NCBI GenBank assembly: GCA_964549735.1
Contig: CAZJWO010000086.1
Coordinates: 1 to 16,154 of the forward strand
Source: Glo-17 sp964549735
GTDB taxonomy: Bacteria > Krumholzibacteriota > Krumholzibacteriia > LZORAL124-64-63
Length of the DNA stretch: 16,154 bases
Direction: 5' to 3'
The notes under the pieces are model-generated. The model was not told the origin of the DNA and searched no databases. It saw only the letters and a list, made by a program, of their open reading frames with translations. The position numbers and the translations under genes were made by a program. Within the stretch, counting starts at the first letter, position 1, and every line of letters starts with the position of its first letter. This document shows positions 6,207 to 13,885 of this stretch, in pieces.

Positions 6207-6761
6207 ATGACTGCCAAGACCAAACCCCGGCTGCACGCGACCTTCGAGCGCGAGATCCGGCCGGCCTTGCGGGAGAAGTTCGGCTACAACAGCGCGATGC
6301 AGATCCCGCGGCCGGTGAAAGTTGTTTTGAACATGGGCCTGGGCAAGGCGCCGCAGAACCCGAAGCTGCTGGAGAACGCGCTGGCCGAGCTCGAGACGAT
6401 CACCGGCCAGAAGGCGGTGCCGACGCGCGCGCGCAAGTCCATCTCGAACTTCAAGGTGCGCTCGGGGATGACCGTCGGCGCGCGGGTGACCCTGCGCCAT
6501 GACCGGATGTGGGAGTTCCTGGACCGCTTCATCAACATCGTGCTGCCGCGCATCCGCGACTTCCGCGGCGTACCCGCCAAGTTGAGCGGCGGCGGCGACT
6601 ACACGCTCGGCCTGAAGGACCAGATCATCTTCCCCGAGATCGACTACGACAAGGTCGACGAGCCTCGGGGCATGAACGTGACCATCGTGACCACCGCCCG
6701 GACGGATGAAGAAGGCCGGGAGCTTCTGCGTCTGCTCGGCATGCCGTTCAGGCGCTCGTAA
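6207..6761 (+). CDS. rplE: 50S ribosomal protein L5
   Basis: L5 binds 5S rRNA together with L18 and anchors it in the central protuberance. The 184-aa product has the IPRPVKVVLNMGLGKA block near residue 31. It also has LETITGQKAVPTRARKSISNFKVR near 65-88 and the DFRGVPAKLSGGGDYTLGLKDQIIFPEIDYD block in the second half. GGAGGA at 6194-6199 lies 7 nt before ATG 6207. A GTG at 6180 in the same frame would overlap rplX and lacks a good site, so it was not used. rpsN follows after 11 nt. Confidence 0.97.
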   Translation: MTAKTKPRLHATFEREIRPALREKFGYNSAMQIPRPVKVVLNMGLGKAPQNPKLLENALAELETITGQKAVPTRARKSISNFKVRSGMTVGARVTLRHDRMWEFLDRFINIVLPRIRDFRGVPAKLSGGGDYTLGLKDQIIFPEIDYDKVDEPRGMNVTIVTTARTDEEGRELLRLLGMPFRRS

Positions 6762-6772
6762 GGAGGATCGAA

Positions 6773-6958
6773 TTGGCGCGCAAGTCGCTGATCGCCAAGG
6801 CCAACCGGCCGCCCAAGTTCAAGGTTCGGGCTTACAACCGCTGCCGGCGCTGTGGCCGTTCGCGGGCATACCTGCGGCGCTTCGGCATCTGCCGCATCTG
6901 CTTCCGGGAGCTGTCCCTCGAGGGCATGATTCCGGGCGTCAAGAAGTCTAGCTGGTAG
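6773..6958 (+). CDS. rpsN: 30S ribosomal protein S14, zinc-binding short form (type Z)
   Basis: S14 is a 30S head protein assembled late. The 61-aa product is the short zinc form, with Cys24, Cys27, Cys40 and Cys43 (C-x2-C-x12-C-x2-C) and the conserved GRSRAYLRRFGICRICFREL stretch ending in GMIPGVKKSSW. It starts with TTG at 6773; AGGAGG at 6761-6766 is 6 nt upstream and there is no nearby ATG alternative. Typical Bacteroidetes and Proteobacteria carry a longer cysteine-free S14 here, so the form is a useful lineage marker. Confidence 0.96.
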   Translation: MARKSLIAKANRPPKFKVRAYNRCRRCGRSRAYLRRFGICRICFRELSLEGMIPGVKKSSW

Positions 6959-6988
6959 CGCACCGGTAGCGTACGAGGAGAGCAGAGC

Positions 6989-7396
6989 ATGAGCATGACC
7001 GATCCCATTGCGGATATGCTGACCCGGATCCGCAACGGCATCCAGGCCGGCCATCGCAAGGTGGATATCCCGGCCTCGCAGCAGAAGCGGGCCATCGCCG
7101 TGGTGCTGCAGGAGCAGGGTTATATCCAGAAGTTCGAGGAGATCGCCGACGGCGCCCAGGGCACGCTGCGCCTGTACCTGAAGTACTACGACCGCGACGG
7201 GCAGCGGATCGGCGTCATCGAGGGCATCCGGCGGGTCAGCCGGCCCGGTCGCCGGATCTTCGCCGGCAAGGATCGGATCCCGAAGGTGTGCGGCGGCTAC
7301 GGCATCTCCATTCTGAGCACGAACCAGGGCATCCTCACCGGTCACCAGTGCCGCCTGCGCGGCGTCGGCGGCGAGGTGCTTTGCGAGGTCTGGTGA
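6989..7396 (+). CDS. rpsH: 30S ribosomal protein S8
   Basis: S8 is a primary binder of the 16S central domain and in E. coli represses the spc operon. The 135-aa product starts MSMTDPIADMLTRIRNG, the usual S8 N-terminus. Its C-terminal half has the IRRVSRPGRRIF, GYGISILSTNQGILT and GVGGEVLCEVW motifs. GAGGAG at 6975-6980 is 8 nt from ATG 6989. An ATG at 6995 is also possible but is spaced further away. Confidence 0.96.
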   Translation: MSMTDPIADMLTRIRNGIQAGHRKVDIPASQQKRAIAVVLQEQGYIQKFEEIADGAQGTLRLYLKYYDRDGQRIGVIEGIRRVSRPGRRIFAGKDRIPKVCGGYGISILSTNQGILTGHQCRLRGVGGEVLCEVW

Positions 7397-7421
7397 GCCG
7401 TCAGGCTGCGGAGGAAGAGCA

Positions 7422-7961
7422 ATGTCCCGCATCGGCAACAATCCTATACGCATTCCCAAGGGCGTGACGATCACGGTCGAGGGCAACACGTGCGTGGTCA
7501 AAGGCCCCCGTGGGGAGCTGCGGCAGCACGTGCCCACCGGTCTGCAGTATGAACAGACCGGCGATGCGCTCGTCATCAAGCGCCCTGACGACAGCAAGCC
7601 CATGAAGGCCCGCCATGGCCTGGTCCGCGCGCTGATCGCCAATCAGGTGCATGGCGTGACCGAGGGCTGGCAGAGGGTGCTGCTCATCGAGGGCGTCGGC
7701 TACCGCGCTGCCATCAAGGGCGGCGCGCTCGATCTGCAGCTGCAGTTCAGTCATCCCCTGACGTATGACATCCCCGCCGGCGTGACTGTCGAATGCCCCG
7801 AGCCGACGCGGATCGTCGTCAAGGGCATGGATCGGCAGCAGGTCGGCCAGGTGGCGGCGGAGATCAGGGCCTTCCGTAAGCCGGAGCCGTACAAGGGCAA
7901 GGGCATCCGTTACGAGGGCGAGGTCATCCTGCGCAAGGCCGGCAAGGCAGCGGGCAAGTAG
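7422..7961 (+). CDS. rplF: 50S ribosomal protein L6
   Basis: L6 binds helix 97 and the sarcin-ricin region of 23S rRNA near the factor-binding site. The 179-aa product, of normal length, starts MSRIGNNPIRIPKGVTITV. It shows the two repeated L6 domains with VKGPRGELRQHVP in the first and IEGVGYRAAIKG at the junction. The C-terminal signature is EIRAFRKPEPYKGKGIRYEGE, after KGMDRQQVGQVAAEIR. GGAGGA at 7410-7415 lies 6 nt upstream of ATG 7422. Confidence 0.97.
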   Translation: MSRIGNNPIRIPKGVTITVEGNTCVVKGPRGELRQHVPTGLQYEQTGDALVIKRPDDSKPMKARHGLVRALIANQVHGVTEGWQRVLLIEGVGYRAAIKGGALDLQLQFSHPLTYDIPAGVTVECPEPTRIVVKGMDRQQVGQVAAEIRAFRKPEPYKGKGIRYEGEVILRKAGKAAGK

Positions 7962-7981
7962 CGCCCTCTGGAGGTTGAGTC

Positions 7982-8356
7982 ATGAGTGAGTTCAGCAAGA
8001 CCCGGCGAGCTGCGCGCATGCAGCGCAAGCGTCGTGTGGGCAAGCGGCTGCACGGCACCGCGGACAGGCCGCGGCTGACGGTGTTCCGCAGCCACCGACG
8101 CATCACCGCCCAGCTCGTCGACGACGATCAGGGCCACACCCTGGCCTGGGCCGATCAGGCCAAGGCGGCGCCTTGCGAGCTGCCCGAGGGGCTGGCTGGC
8201 AAGCGGGCGGAGGCCTACCGGGTTGGCCGATCCCTGGCGGAGATCGCCAAGGCCAAGGGCGTCGCGCAGGTCGTTTTCGACCGCAACGGCTACCTCTACC
8301 ACGGTCGCGTCGCCGCCCTGGCCCAGGGCGCGCGTGACGGAGGTCTCGAGTTCTAG
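7982..8356 (+). CDS. rplR: 50S ribosomal protein L18
   Basis: L18 binds 5S rRNA with L5 and helps attach it to the large subunit. The 124-aa product has a basic N-terminus and the RPRLTVFRSHRRITAQLVDDDQG core near residues 29-51. It ends in VVFDRNGYLYHGRVAALAQGARDGGLEF, which is diagnostic. A short loop around 62-70 (APCELPEGLAG) makes it a little longer than E. coli L18. GGAGG at 7970-7974 is 7 nt before ATG 7982. Confidence 0.96.
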   Translation: MSEFSKTRRAARMQRKRRVGKRLHGTADRPRLTVFRSHRRITAQLVDDDQGHTLAWADQAKAAPCELPEGLAGKRAEAYRVGRSLAEIAKAKGVAQVVFDRNGYLYHGRVAALAQGARDGGLEF

Positions 8357-8360
8357 AGTG

Positions 8361-8389
8361 GCGTGCGCCGGCGTTCAGACGGCGCGTGC
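8361..8389 (+). other. rplR-rpsE intercistronic hairpin
   Basis: GCGTGCGCCG at 8361-8370 pairs with CGGCGCGTGC at 8380-8389 (10 bp with two G-T wobbles) around a nine-base loop. It begins four bases after the rplR stop and ends 4 nt before AGGAG at 8394-8398. No T run is present. Confidence 0.5.
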
Positions 8390-8408
8390 AGACAGGAGCA
8401 GGAACCCG

Positions 8409-9182
8409 ATGGCGGATTTCAACAACAACTCTCGGCCGGGGGCGGCACCCCGGGGTGGTCGTGGCGGCGGGCGCGGTCCGGGTGGCGGGCGCGGCCCCGG
8501 CGGCGGACGGGACGGCCGGCGCGGCGGCCCCGGTGGACCGGGTGGCCCCGGTGGACCGGGCGGCGGCGCAGGTCAGAGCGGGTACGGCGCCGGTGCGCGC
8601 GGCGACCGCGATCGACGCGACCGCGAGCAGTCCGACCTGCTCGAGAACGTCATCAACATCAACCGCGTGGCCAAGGTGGTCAAGGGCGGCCGGCGCTTCA
8701 GTTTCAGCGCGATCGTGACCGTCGGCGACGGCAAGGGCCGCGTGGGCGTGGCGCTCGGCAAGGCCAACGAGATCAGCGATGCCATCCGCAAGGCCGGCGA
8801 AACGGCGCGGGCGGCCATGACGCGGATCCCGTTGCAGGGCGAGACGATCCCCTACGAGGTGATCGGCCGCTTCGGCGCCAGCCGCGTGCTGCTGAAGCCG
8901 GCGACGCCCGGCACCGGCGTCATCGCGGCCGGCGGCGTGCGCGCCATCCTGGAGGCGGCGGGCATCCGCAACATCCTGACCAAGCAGCTCGGTTCGCGGA
9001 ATCCGAACAACGTGGTCAAGGCGACCATGGACGGCCTGCGCCAGCTGCGCACCGCCGAGCAATTCGCGGCCAAGCGCGGGTTGACGGTGCCTGCGGTTCT
9101 CGGGTTGGCCGGCGCCGAGGCGGCGGCCGGGGCGCCTGTGGCGGCGCCGAGCGCGGTGAAGGAGGCGCTCAGCGATGAGTAA
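8409..9182 (+). CDS. rpsE: 30S ribosomal protein S5 with Gly/Arg/Pro-rich N-terminal extension
   Basis: S5 lies on the 30S body at the mRNA entry channel with S3 and S4 and affects decoding fidelity. The normal S5 core runs from about residue 75 (QSDLLENVININRVAKVV) to about 227. It includes VKGGRRFSFSAIVTVGDGKGRVG, the GTGVIAAGGVRAILEAAGI block, and LGSRNPNNVVKATMDGL. Before it lie some 65 residues rich in Gly, Arg and Pro (GRGPGG and PGG repeats), and after it an Ala-rich tail of about 30. Total length is 257 aa, against 167 in E. coli. The start at 8409 has CAGGA at 8399-8403 (5 nt away) and AGGAG at 8394-8398. The stop overlaps rpmD by 8 bases. Confidence 0.95.
   Translation: MADFNNNSRPGAAPRGGRGGGRGPGGGRGPGGGRDGRRGGPGGPGGPGGPGGGAGQSGYGAGARGDRDRRDREQSDLLENVININRVAKVVKGGRRFSFSAIVTVGDGKGRVGVALGKANEISDAIRKAGETARAAMTRIPLQGETIPYEVIGRFGASRVLLKPATPGTGVIAAGGVRAILEAAGIRNILTKQLGSRNPNNVVKATMDGLRQLRTAEQFAAKRGLTVPAVLGLAGAEAAAGAPVAAPSAVKEALSDE
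8439..8600 (+). repeat. Low-complexity Gly-rich coding repeats in rpsE
   Basis: Within the 5' end of rpsE two pairs of 18-nt direct repeats are visible. Units at 8469-8486 and 8487-8504 each encode GRGPGG and agree at 15 of 18 bases. Units at 8529-8546 and 8547-8564 each encode PGGPGG and agree at 17 of 18. The frame stays open throughout, so this is an in-frame expansion rather than a break. Confidence 0.85.
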
Positions 9183-9357
9183 GCTCAAGGTCACCCAGAT
9201 CAGGAGTGTCATTGGACGGCCGCATCAGCACCGCCGGGTGATCATCGCCCTCGGTCTGCGGCGCCACCAGATGACCGTCATCCACGAGGACACGCCCGCC
9301 ATCCGCGGCATGCTGCACAAGGTGCGCCATCTGGTACGGGTCGAAGAGGTGAAGTAG
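9175..9357 (+). CDS. rpmD: 50S ribosomal protein L30
   Basis: L30 is a small large-subunit protein bound to 23S and near 5S rRNA; many bacteria lack it, so its presence is worth recording. The 60-aa product follows the family pattern: LKVTQIRSVIGRPHQHRRVIIALGLRR (K-T-VKS-IG-----K-T--ALGLR-), then HQMTVIHEDTPAIRGMLHKVRHLVRVEEV. The ATG at 9175 overlaps the last 8 bases of rpsE, and AAGGAGG at 9159-9165 is 9 nt upstream inside rpsE. rplO begins one base after the stop. Confidence 0.95.
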   Translation: MSKLKVTQIRSVIGRPHQHRRVIIALGLRRHQMTVIHEDTPAIRGMLHKVRHLVRVEEVK

Positions 9358-9358
9358 C

Positions 9359-9811
9359 ATGTTCAAGCTGAACGACATCGGGGTTCCGCGGGGAGCCAAC
9401 CGGCAGACGAAGCGGCGGGGCCGCGGCCCTGCCTCTGGCCAGGGCAAGACCGGCGGTCGCGGGCACAAGGGTCAGAAGGCCCGTGCCGGCGGCGGCGTGC
9501 CGCCCTGGTTCGAGGGCGGCCAGATGCCGCTGAACCGGCGTCTGCCGAAGCGCGGATTCACCAACATCTTCAAGAAGCATTTCCAGCTCGTCAACCTGGA
9601 CCAGCTGGCGGAGCGGTTCGCGGCGGGGCAGAAGGTCGACGCCCAGGCCCTGGTTAAGGCCGGCCTGATCAAGCACAGCGATCGGCCGATCAAGCTGCTC
9701 GGACGCGGCAGCCTCGACAAGCAGCTGGCCATCGAGGTGGACAAGGCCAGCCGGACCGCTGTCGAAGCGGTGCAGGCGGCCGGCGGTTCCGTCACGGTGA
9801 AACAGCAGTAA
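9359..9811 (+). CDS. rplO: 50S ribosomal protein L15
   Basis: L15 is a late-assembling 23S-binding protein with a long basic N-terminal extension that threads into the subunit. The 150-aa product has normal length, with RGRGPASGQGKTGGRGHKGQKAR (about 20-42). This is followed by GGGVPPWFEGGQMPLNRRLPKRGFTN, and the globular part has VDAQALVKAGLI and KLLGRGSLDKQLAIEV. AAGAGG at 9344-9349, inside rpmD, lies 9 nt before ATG 9359. Confidence 0.96.
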   Translation: MFKLNDIGVPRGANRQTKRRGRGPASGQGKTGGRGHKGQKARAGGGVPPWFEGGQMPLNRRLPKRGFTNIFKKHFQLVNLDQLAERFAAGQKVDAQALVKAGLIKHSDRPIKLLGRGSLDKQLAIEVDKASRTAVEAVQAAGGSVTVKQQ

Positions 9812-9869
9812 GTGCCCGGCCGCGCGCGGTGATGGCAAGAGGCGAGCACAACCAGCAAAGGAAGCAGCC

Positions 9870-11171
<1,302 letters not shown>

Positions 11172-11172
11172 C

Positions 11173-11817
11173 GTGAACGTCGTGCTCATGGGGCCGCCGG
11201 GCGCCGGGAAGGGCACCCAGGCTGCGGGGTTGGCTGCGCGGCACGACCTGCTGTATATCGCCACCGGCAATATCCTGCGGTCGGCGGTCCACAGCGGCAC
11301 GACCCTGGGCAAGCAGGTCGCGAGCGTGCTGAGCGCCGGCCAGCTCGTTTCGGACGAACTCATGGTGGGCCTGATCCGCGCCCGCCTGGAGCAGGACGAC
11401 GCCCGCTGCGGCTGGTTGCTGGACGGCTTTCCGCGCACGGTGCGTCAGGCGGAGGCATTGCGGGAGTTGCTCGACGAGCTCGATCAGACCATCCACGTCG
11501 TGGTCGTGATCACGGTGCCGGACGAGGAGATCATCGGCCGGCTCGCCGGCCGGTTGACCTGCCGCGCGTGCGGCGCGACGACGAATCGGCGGACGCTGTC
11601 CGCCGGACAGGAAGCGCCATGTCCCGTTTGCGGCGAGCGCGCGTTGTTCGTGCGGAATGACGATCGCGAGGAGACGGTGCGCGAGCGGCTGCAGATCTAC
11701 CGCCGGTCGACCGATCCGGTGATCGCGGTGCTGCAGCGCCTGTATCCTCTGCGGCAGGTTTCGGGCCTGGGAACGCCGCTGGACGTGGCCGAAAGGCTGC
11801 ACGGTGTCCTGGGCTAA
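11173..11817 (+). CDS. adk: Adenylate kinase, zinc-type LID, Asp33 replaced by Asn
   Basis: The cytosolic enzyme interconverts ATP + AMP and 2 ADP. The 214-aa product has the P-loop GPPGAGKGT (7-15), AMP-site Thr31, Arg36, Arg88 and Gln92, and LLDGFPRT with Asp84. Its LID has four cysteines, Cys130, Cys133, Cys150 and Cys153, the zinc-binding form. The usual STGD motif reads ATGN, so Asn33 replaces the conserved Asp33, which I recall helps hold the magnesium water shell. The start is GTG 11173, one base after secY, with GGAGAA at 11161-11166. The end overlaps map by 14 bases. All other catalytic residues look intact, so activity is likely. Confidence 0.95.
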   Translation: MNVVLMGPPGAGKGTQAAGLAARHDLLYIATGNILRSAVHSGTTLGKQVASVLSAGQLVSDELMVGLIRARLEQDDARCGWLLDGFPRTVRQAEALRELLDELDQTIHVVVVITVPDEEIIGRLAGRLTCRACGATTNRRTLSAGQEAPCPVCGERALFVRNDDREETVRERLQIYRRSTDPVIAVLQRLYPLRQVSGLGTPLDVAERLHGVLG

Positions 11818-12598
11818 GCTGAAGATCCGGCACAAGACGCCGGAGCAGATTGACAAGATGGCGGACAGCGGCAAGATTCTCGCCTCTGTCTTCCTGGAGT
11901 TGCGCGGGCTGATCCGCCCCGGGGTGACGACCGGGGAGTTGGATCGCCGGTTGGAGGCCATGATCCGCGACGCTGGCTGCGTGCCATCGTTCAAGGGGTA
12001 TCACGGTTTTCCGGCGGCCGCCTGCATCTCGGTGAATGAAGAGGTCGTGCACGGTATTCCGGGCGAGCGGGTGCTCGGCGAGGGCGACATCGTCGGCATC
12101 GACGTCGGCCTGATCAAGGACGGCTGGCACGCCGACACGGCGGAGACCCTGCCGGTCGGCGAGATCGCCCCGGAAGCGGACCGCTTGCTGCAGGTGACCG
12201 AAGACGCCCTCTGGCAGGCGATCGCGGCCATCGCGCCCGGCAAGCGCCTGTCGGTCATCGGCACGGCGGTGGAGCGATTGGCGACGGAGGCTGGATTCGC
12301 GGTGGTCGAGACCCTGGTAGGGCACGGCATCGGCCAGGCGATGCACGAGGATCCGCAGGTGCCGAATTACCGGTGCTTCAGCATGCCCGACCCCTTGCTG
12401 GAGGAGGGGCTGGTCATCGCCATCGAGCCGATGATCAATGCGGGCACGAAGCGGGTGGTGACCTTGGCGGATGGTTGGACGGTCGTGACCGCCGACCGCA
12501 AGTTGTCGGCCCATTTCGAGCACACGGTGGCCGTGACGGCCGCCGGCGCGCGGGTCCTGACCGATCGGCCCCGCTGGCGGTTGCAAGGAGCGAGTTAG
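11804..12598 (+). CDS. map: Methionine aminopeptidase, type I
   Basis: The cytosolic metalloenzyme removes the initiator methionine from nascent proteins at the ribosome. The 264-aa product has all five metal ligands: Asp100, Asp111, His174, Glu208 and Glu239. The substrate histidines are also present, His83 in VVHGIP and His181 in MHEDP. It lacks the N-terminal zinc-finger extension of some homologues. It starts at GTG 11804 with AAAGG at 11792-11796, overlapping the adk end by 14 bases, which suggests coupled translation. infA starts one base after its stop. About 15 residues follow the last conserved block. Confidence 0.96.
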   Translation: MSWAKLKIRHKTPEQIDKMADSGKILASVFLELRGLIRPGVTTGELDRRLEAMIRDAGCVPSFKGYHGFPAAACISVNEEVVHGIPGERVLGEGDIVGIDVGLIKDGWHADTAETLPVGEIAPEADRLLQVTEDALWQAIAAIAPGKRLSVIGTAVERLATEAGFAVVETLVGHGIGQAMHEDPQVPNYRCFSMPDPLLEEGLVIAIEPMINAGTKRVVTLADGWTVVTADRKLSAHFEHTVAVTAAGARVLTDRPRWRLQGAS

Positions 12599-12599
12599 C

Positions 12600-12818
12600 A
12601 TGGCGAAGGAAGAGGGAATCAGCGTCGAGGGGACCGTCATCGAGGCCCTGCCCAACGCCATGTTCCGGGTGGAGCTCGAGAACGGCCACGTGGTCCTGGC
12701 CCACGTCTCCGGCAAGATGCGCATGCACTTCATCCGCATCCTGCCCGGCGACAAGGTCACCGTGGAGCTGTCTCCCTACGACCTGACCCGCGGGCGCATC
12801 ACCTACCGTTACAAGTAG
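12600..12818 (+). CDS. infA: Translation initiation factor IF-1
   Basis: IF-1 is an OB-fold protein that binds the 30S A-site during initiation and supports IF-2 and IF-3. The 72-aa product has exactly the family length. It shows the diagnostic pattern GTVIEALPNAMFRVELENGH, VLAHVSGKMRMHFIRILPGDKV and ELSPYDLTRGRITYRYK. AAGGAG at 12585-12590, inside the end of map, lies 9 nt before ATG 12600. rpmJ follows 19 nt later. Confidence 0.98.
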   Translation: MAKEEGISVEGTVIEALPNAMFRVELENGHVVLAHVSGKMRMHFIRILPGDKVTVELSPYDLTRGRITYRYK

Positions 12819-12837
12819 GTCGGCCCTAGGAGGCATC

Positions 12838-12951
12838 ATGAAGGTTCGCAGCAGTGTGAAGAAGATCTGCCCCAAGTGCAAGATCATCCGTCGCAAGAAC
12901 GTCGTCCGGGTGATCTGCATCAACCGCCGCCACAAGCAGCGGCAGGGGTAG
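12838..12951 (+). CDS. rpmJ: 50S ribosomal protein L36, zinc-binding form
   Basis: L36 is the smallest ribosomal protein and folds around a zinc ion next to 23S rRNA helices near the base of the L7/L12 stalk. The product has 37 aa and begins MKVRSSVKKICPKCKIIRR. The zinc ligands are Cys11, Cys14, Cys27 and His32, so this is the C+ type. It ends HKQRQG, the conserved tail. AGGAGG at 12828-12833 lies only 4 nt upstream of ATG 12838. It stands in its usual place between infA and rpsM. Confidence 0.96.
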   Translation: MKVRSSVKKICPKCKIIRRKNVVRVICINRRHKQRQG

Positions 12952-12963
12952 TGACCTGACCGT

Positions 12964-13003
12964 CCGGTCCGGGAGGCGGCGCCGTCCGCCAATCCCGGTC
13001 CGG
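12964..13003 (+). promoter_or_regulatory. Long hairpin before rpsM (candidate alpha-operon control element)
   Basis: CCGGTCCGGGA at 12964-12974 pairs with TCCCGGTCCGG at 12993-13003 with a single T-T mismatch. The stem continues as GGCGG (12975-12979) with CCGCC (12986-12990), with an AA bulge at 12991-12992 and a six-base loop, giving about 15 base pairs in all. It ends 11 nt before the rpsM ribosome site (GAAAGGAG, 13015-13022). No T run follows. In E. coli, S4 represses this operon through structure at the same place; that this hairpin does so is an inference. Confidence 0.5.
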
Positions 13004-13029
13004 TTCCGGTCGACGAAAGGAGCCAGGTA

Positions 13030-13398
13030 GTGGCACGCATCGCCGGCGTCGACATCCCGAACGAGAAGCAGATCGCGACGTCCCTGACGTACATCTACGG
13101 GATCGGACCGGTCCGGGCTCAGGACATCTGCCGCAAGGCGGACATCGATCCCGGGACCAAGACCAGGGATCTGAGCGAAGACCAGACGCGTCGCATCATC
13201 GGGATCATCGACAAGGATTATCAGGTGGAGGGATCCTTGCGCACGGAAGTCTCGATGAACATCCAGCGCTTGATGGACATCGGGTGCTACCGGGGTCTGC
13301 GGCATCGGCGTAAGCTGCCGTGCCGCGGCCAGAACACCAAGAACAACGCGCGCACGCGCAAGGGTCCGCGTTCGCGGCCCGGCGCCAAGAAGAAGTAG
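13030..13398 (+). CDS. rpsM: 30S ribosomal protein S13
   Basis: S13 lies at the top of the 30S head, contacts S19 and the P-site tRNA, and forms bridges to L5. The 122-aa product starts MARIAGVDIPNEKQIATSLTYIYGIG. It carries the helix-two-turns-helix region, EVSMNIQRLMDIGCYRGLRHRR and RGQNTKNNARTRKGPR, with a lysine-rich end, all diagnostic. It starts with GTG at 13030; GAAAGGAG at 13015-13022 is 7 nt upstream. It is the first gene of the alpha cluster, 78 nt after rpmJ. Confidence 0.97.
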   Translation: MARIAGVDIPNEKQIATSLTYIYGIGPVRAQDICRKADIDPGTKTRDLSEDQTRRIIGIIDKDYQVEGSLRTEVSMNIQRLMDIGCYRGLRHRRKLPCRGQNTKNNARTRKGPRSRPGAKKK

Positions 13399-13416
13399 AC
13401 CAGCGGGAGGTGACGA

Positions 13417-13821
13417 GTGGCCACGGCCAAAGAGAAACGCGCCAAGGTTCGCAAGACCAAGAAGCGCAAGTACGATTCGGTGGGCGTCGCCCACATCAAG
13501 TCGAGTTTCAACAACACCCTGATCACGCTGACCGATCTGCAGGGCAACGTGCTGACGTGGTCCAGCGGCGGCCATCAGGGACGGTACAAGGGCAGCCGCA
13601 AGTCGACGGCGTTCGCCGCCCAGCTGGCGGCGCGGTTCTGCGCCCAGGATGCGATCCAGGGCGGCATGAAGAAGATCGAGTGCTGGGTGAAGGGTCCGGG
13701 TTCGGGGCGCGAGGCCGCCGTGCGCAGCTTCAAGGCCGAGGGGCTCGACGTGATCCGGATCAAGGACTGTTCCGCGATCCCCCACAATGGCTGCCGCCCG
13801 AGCAAGCGGCGCCGCATGTAA
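13417..13821 (+). CDS. rpsK: 30S ribosomal protein S11
   Basis: S11 is on the 30S platform near the mRNA exit and E site. The 134-aa product has a lysine-rich N-terminus, then VGVAHIKSSFNNTLITLTDLQGNVLTWSSGG near 22-52. GPGSGREAAVRSF follows near 94-106, and the C-terminus is HNGCRPSKRRRM. The family end is usually CRPPKRRRV, so Ser and Met are mild local changes. The start is GTG 13417 with GGGAGG at 13405-13410, 6 nt upstream. rpsM ends 18 nt before it. Confidence 0.96.
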   Translation: MATAKEKRAKVRKTKKRKYDSVGVAHIKSSFNNTLITLTDLQGNVLTWSSGGHQGRYKGSRKSTAFAAQLAARFCAQDAIQGGMKKIECWVKGPGSGREAAVRSFKAEGLDVIRIKDCSAIPHNGCRPSKRRRM

Positions 13822-13831
13822 CGACCACGAG

Positions 13832-13870
13832 CTGGCGAACCGCTGCGGCGTAGGGTCCGCGGCGCGCCAG
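13832..13870 (+). other. rpsK-rpsD intercistronic hairpin
   Basis: CTGGCG at 13832-13837 pairs with CGCCAG at 13865-13870, and inside a 2x2 internal loop CCGC at 13840-13843 pairs with GCGG at 13859-13862. The loop is 15 nt. The structure abuts the rpsD ribosome site GGAGG (13871-13875). No T run is present. Confidence 0.45.
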
Positions 13871-13885
13871 GGAGGTTCCTGATCC

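Noticed and set aside
8223..8408. Upstream in-frame extension of rpsE over the end of rplR.
   Set aside because: It would overlap rplR by more than 130 bases, has no ribosome site, and its sequence is unlike S5; ATG 8409 with CAGGA and AGGAG is clearly better.
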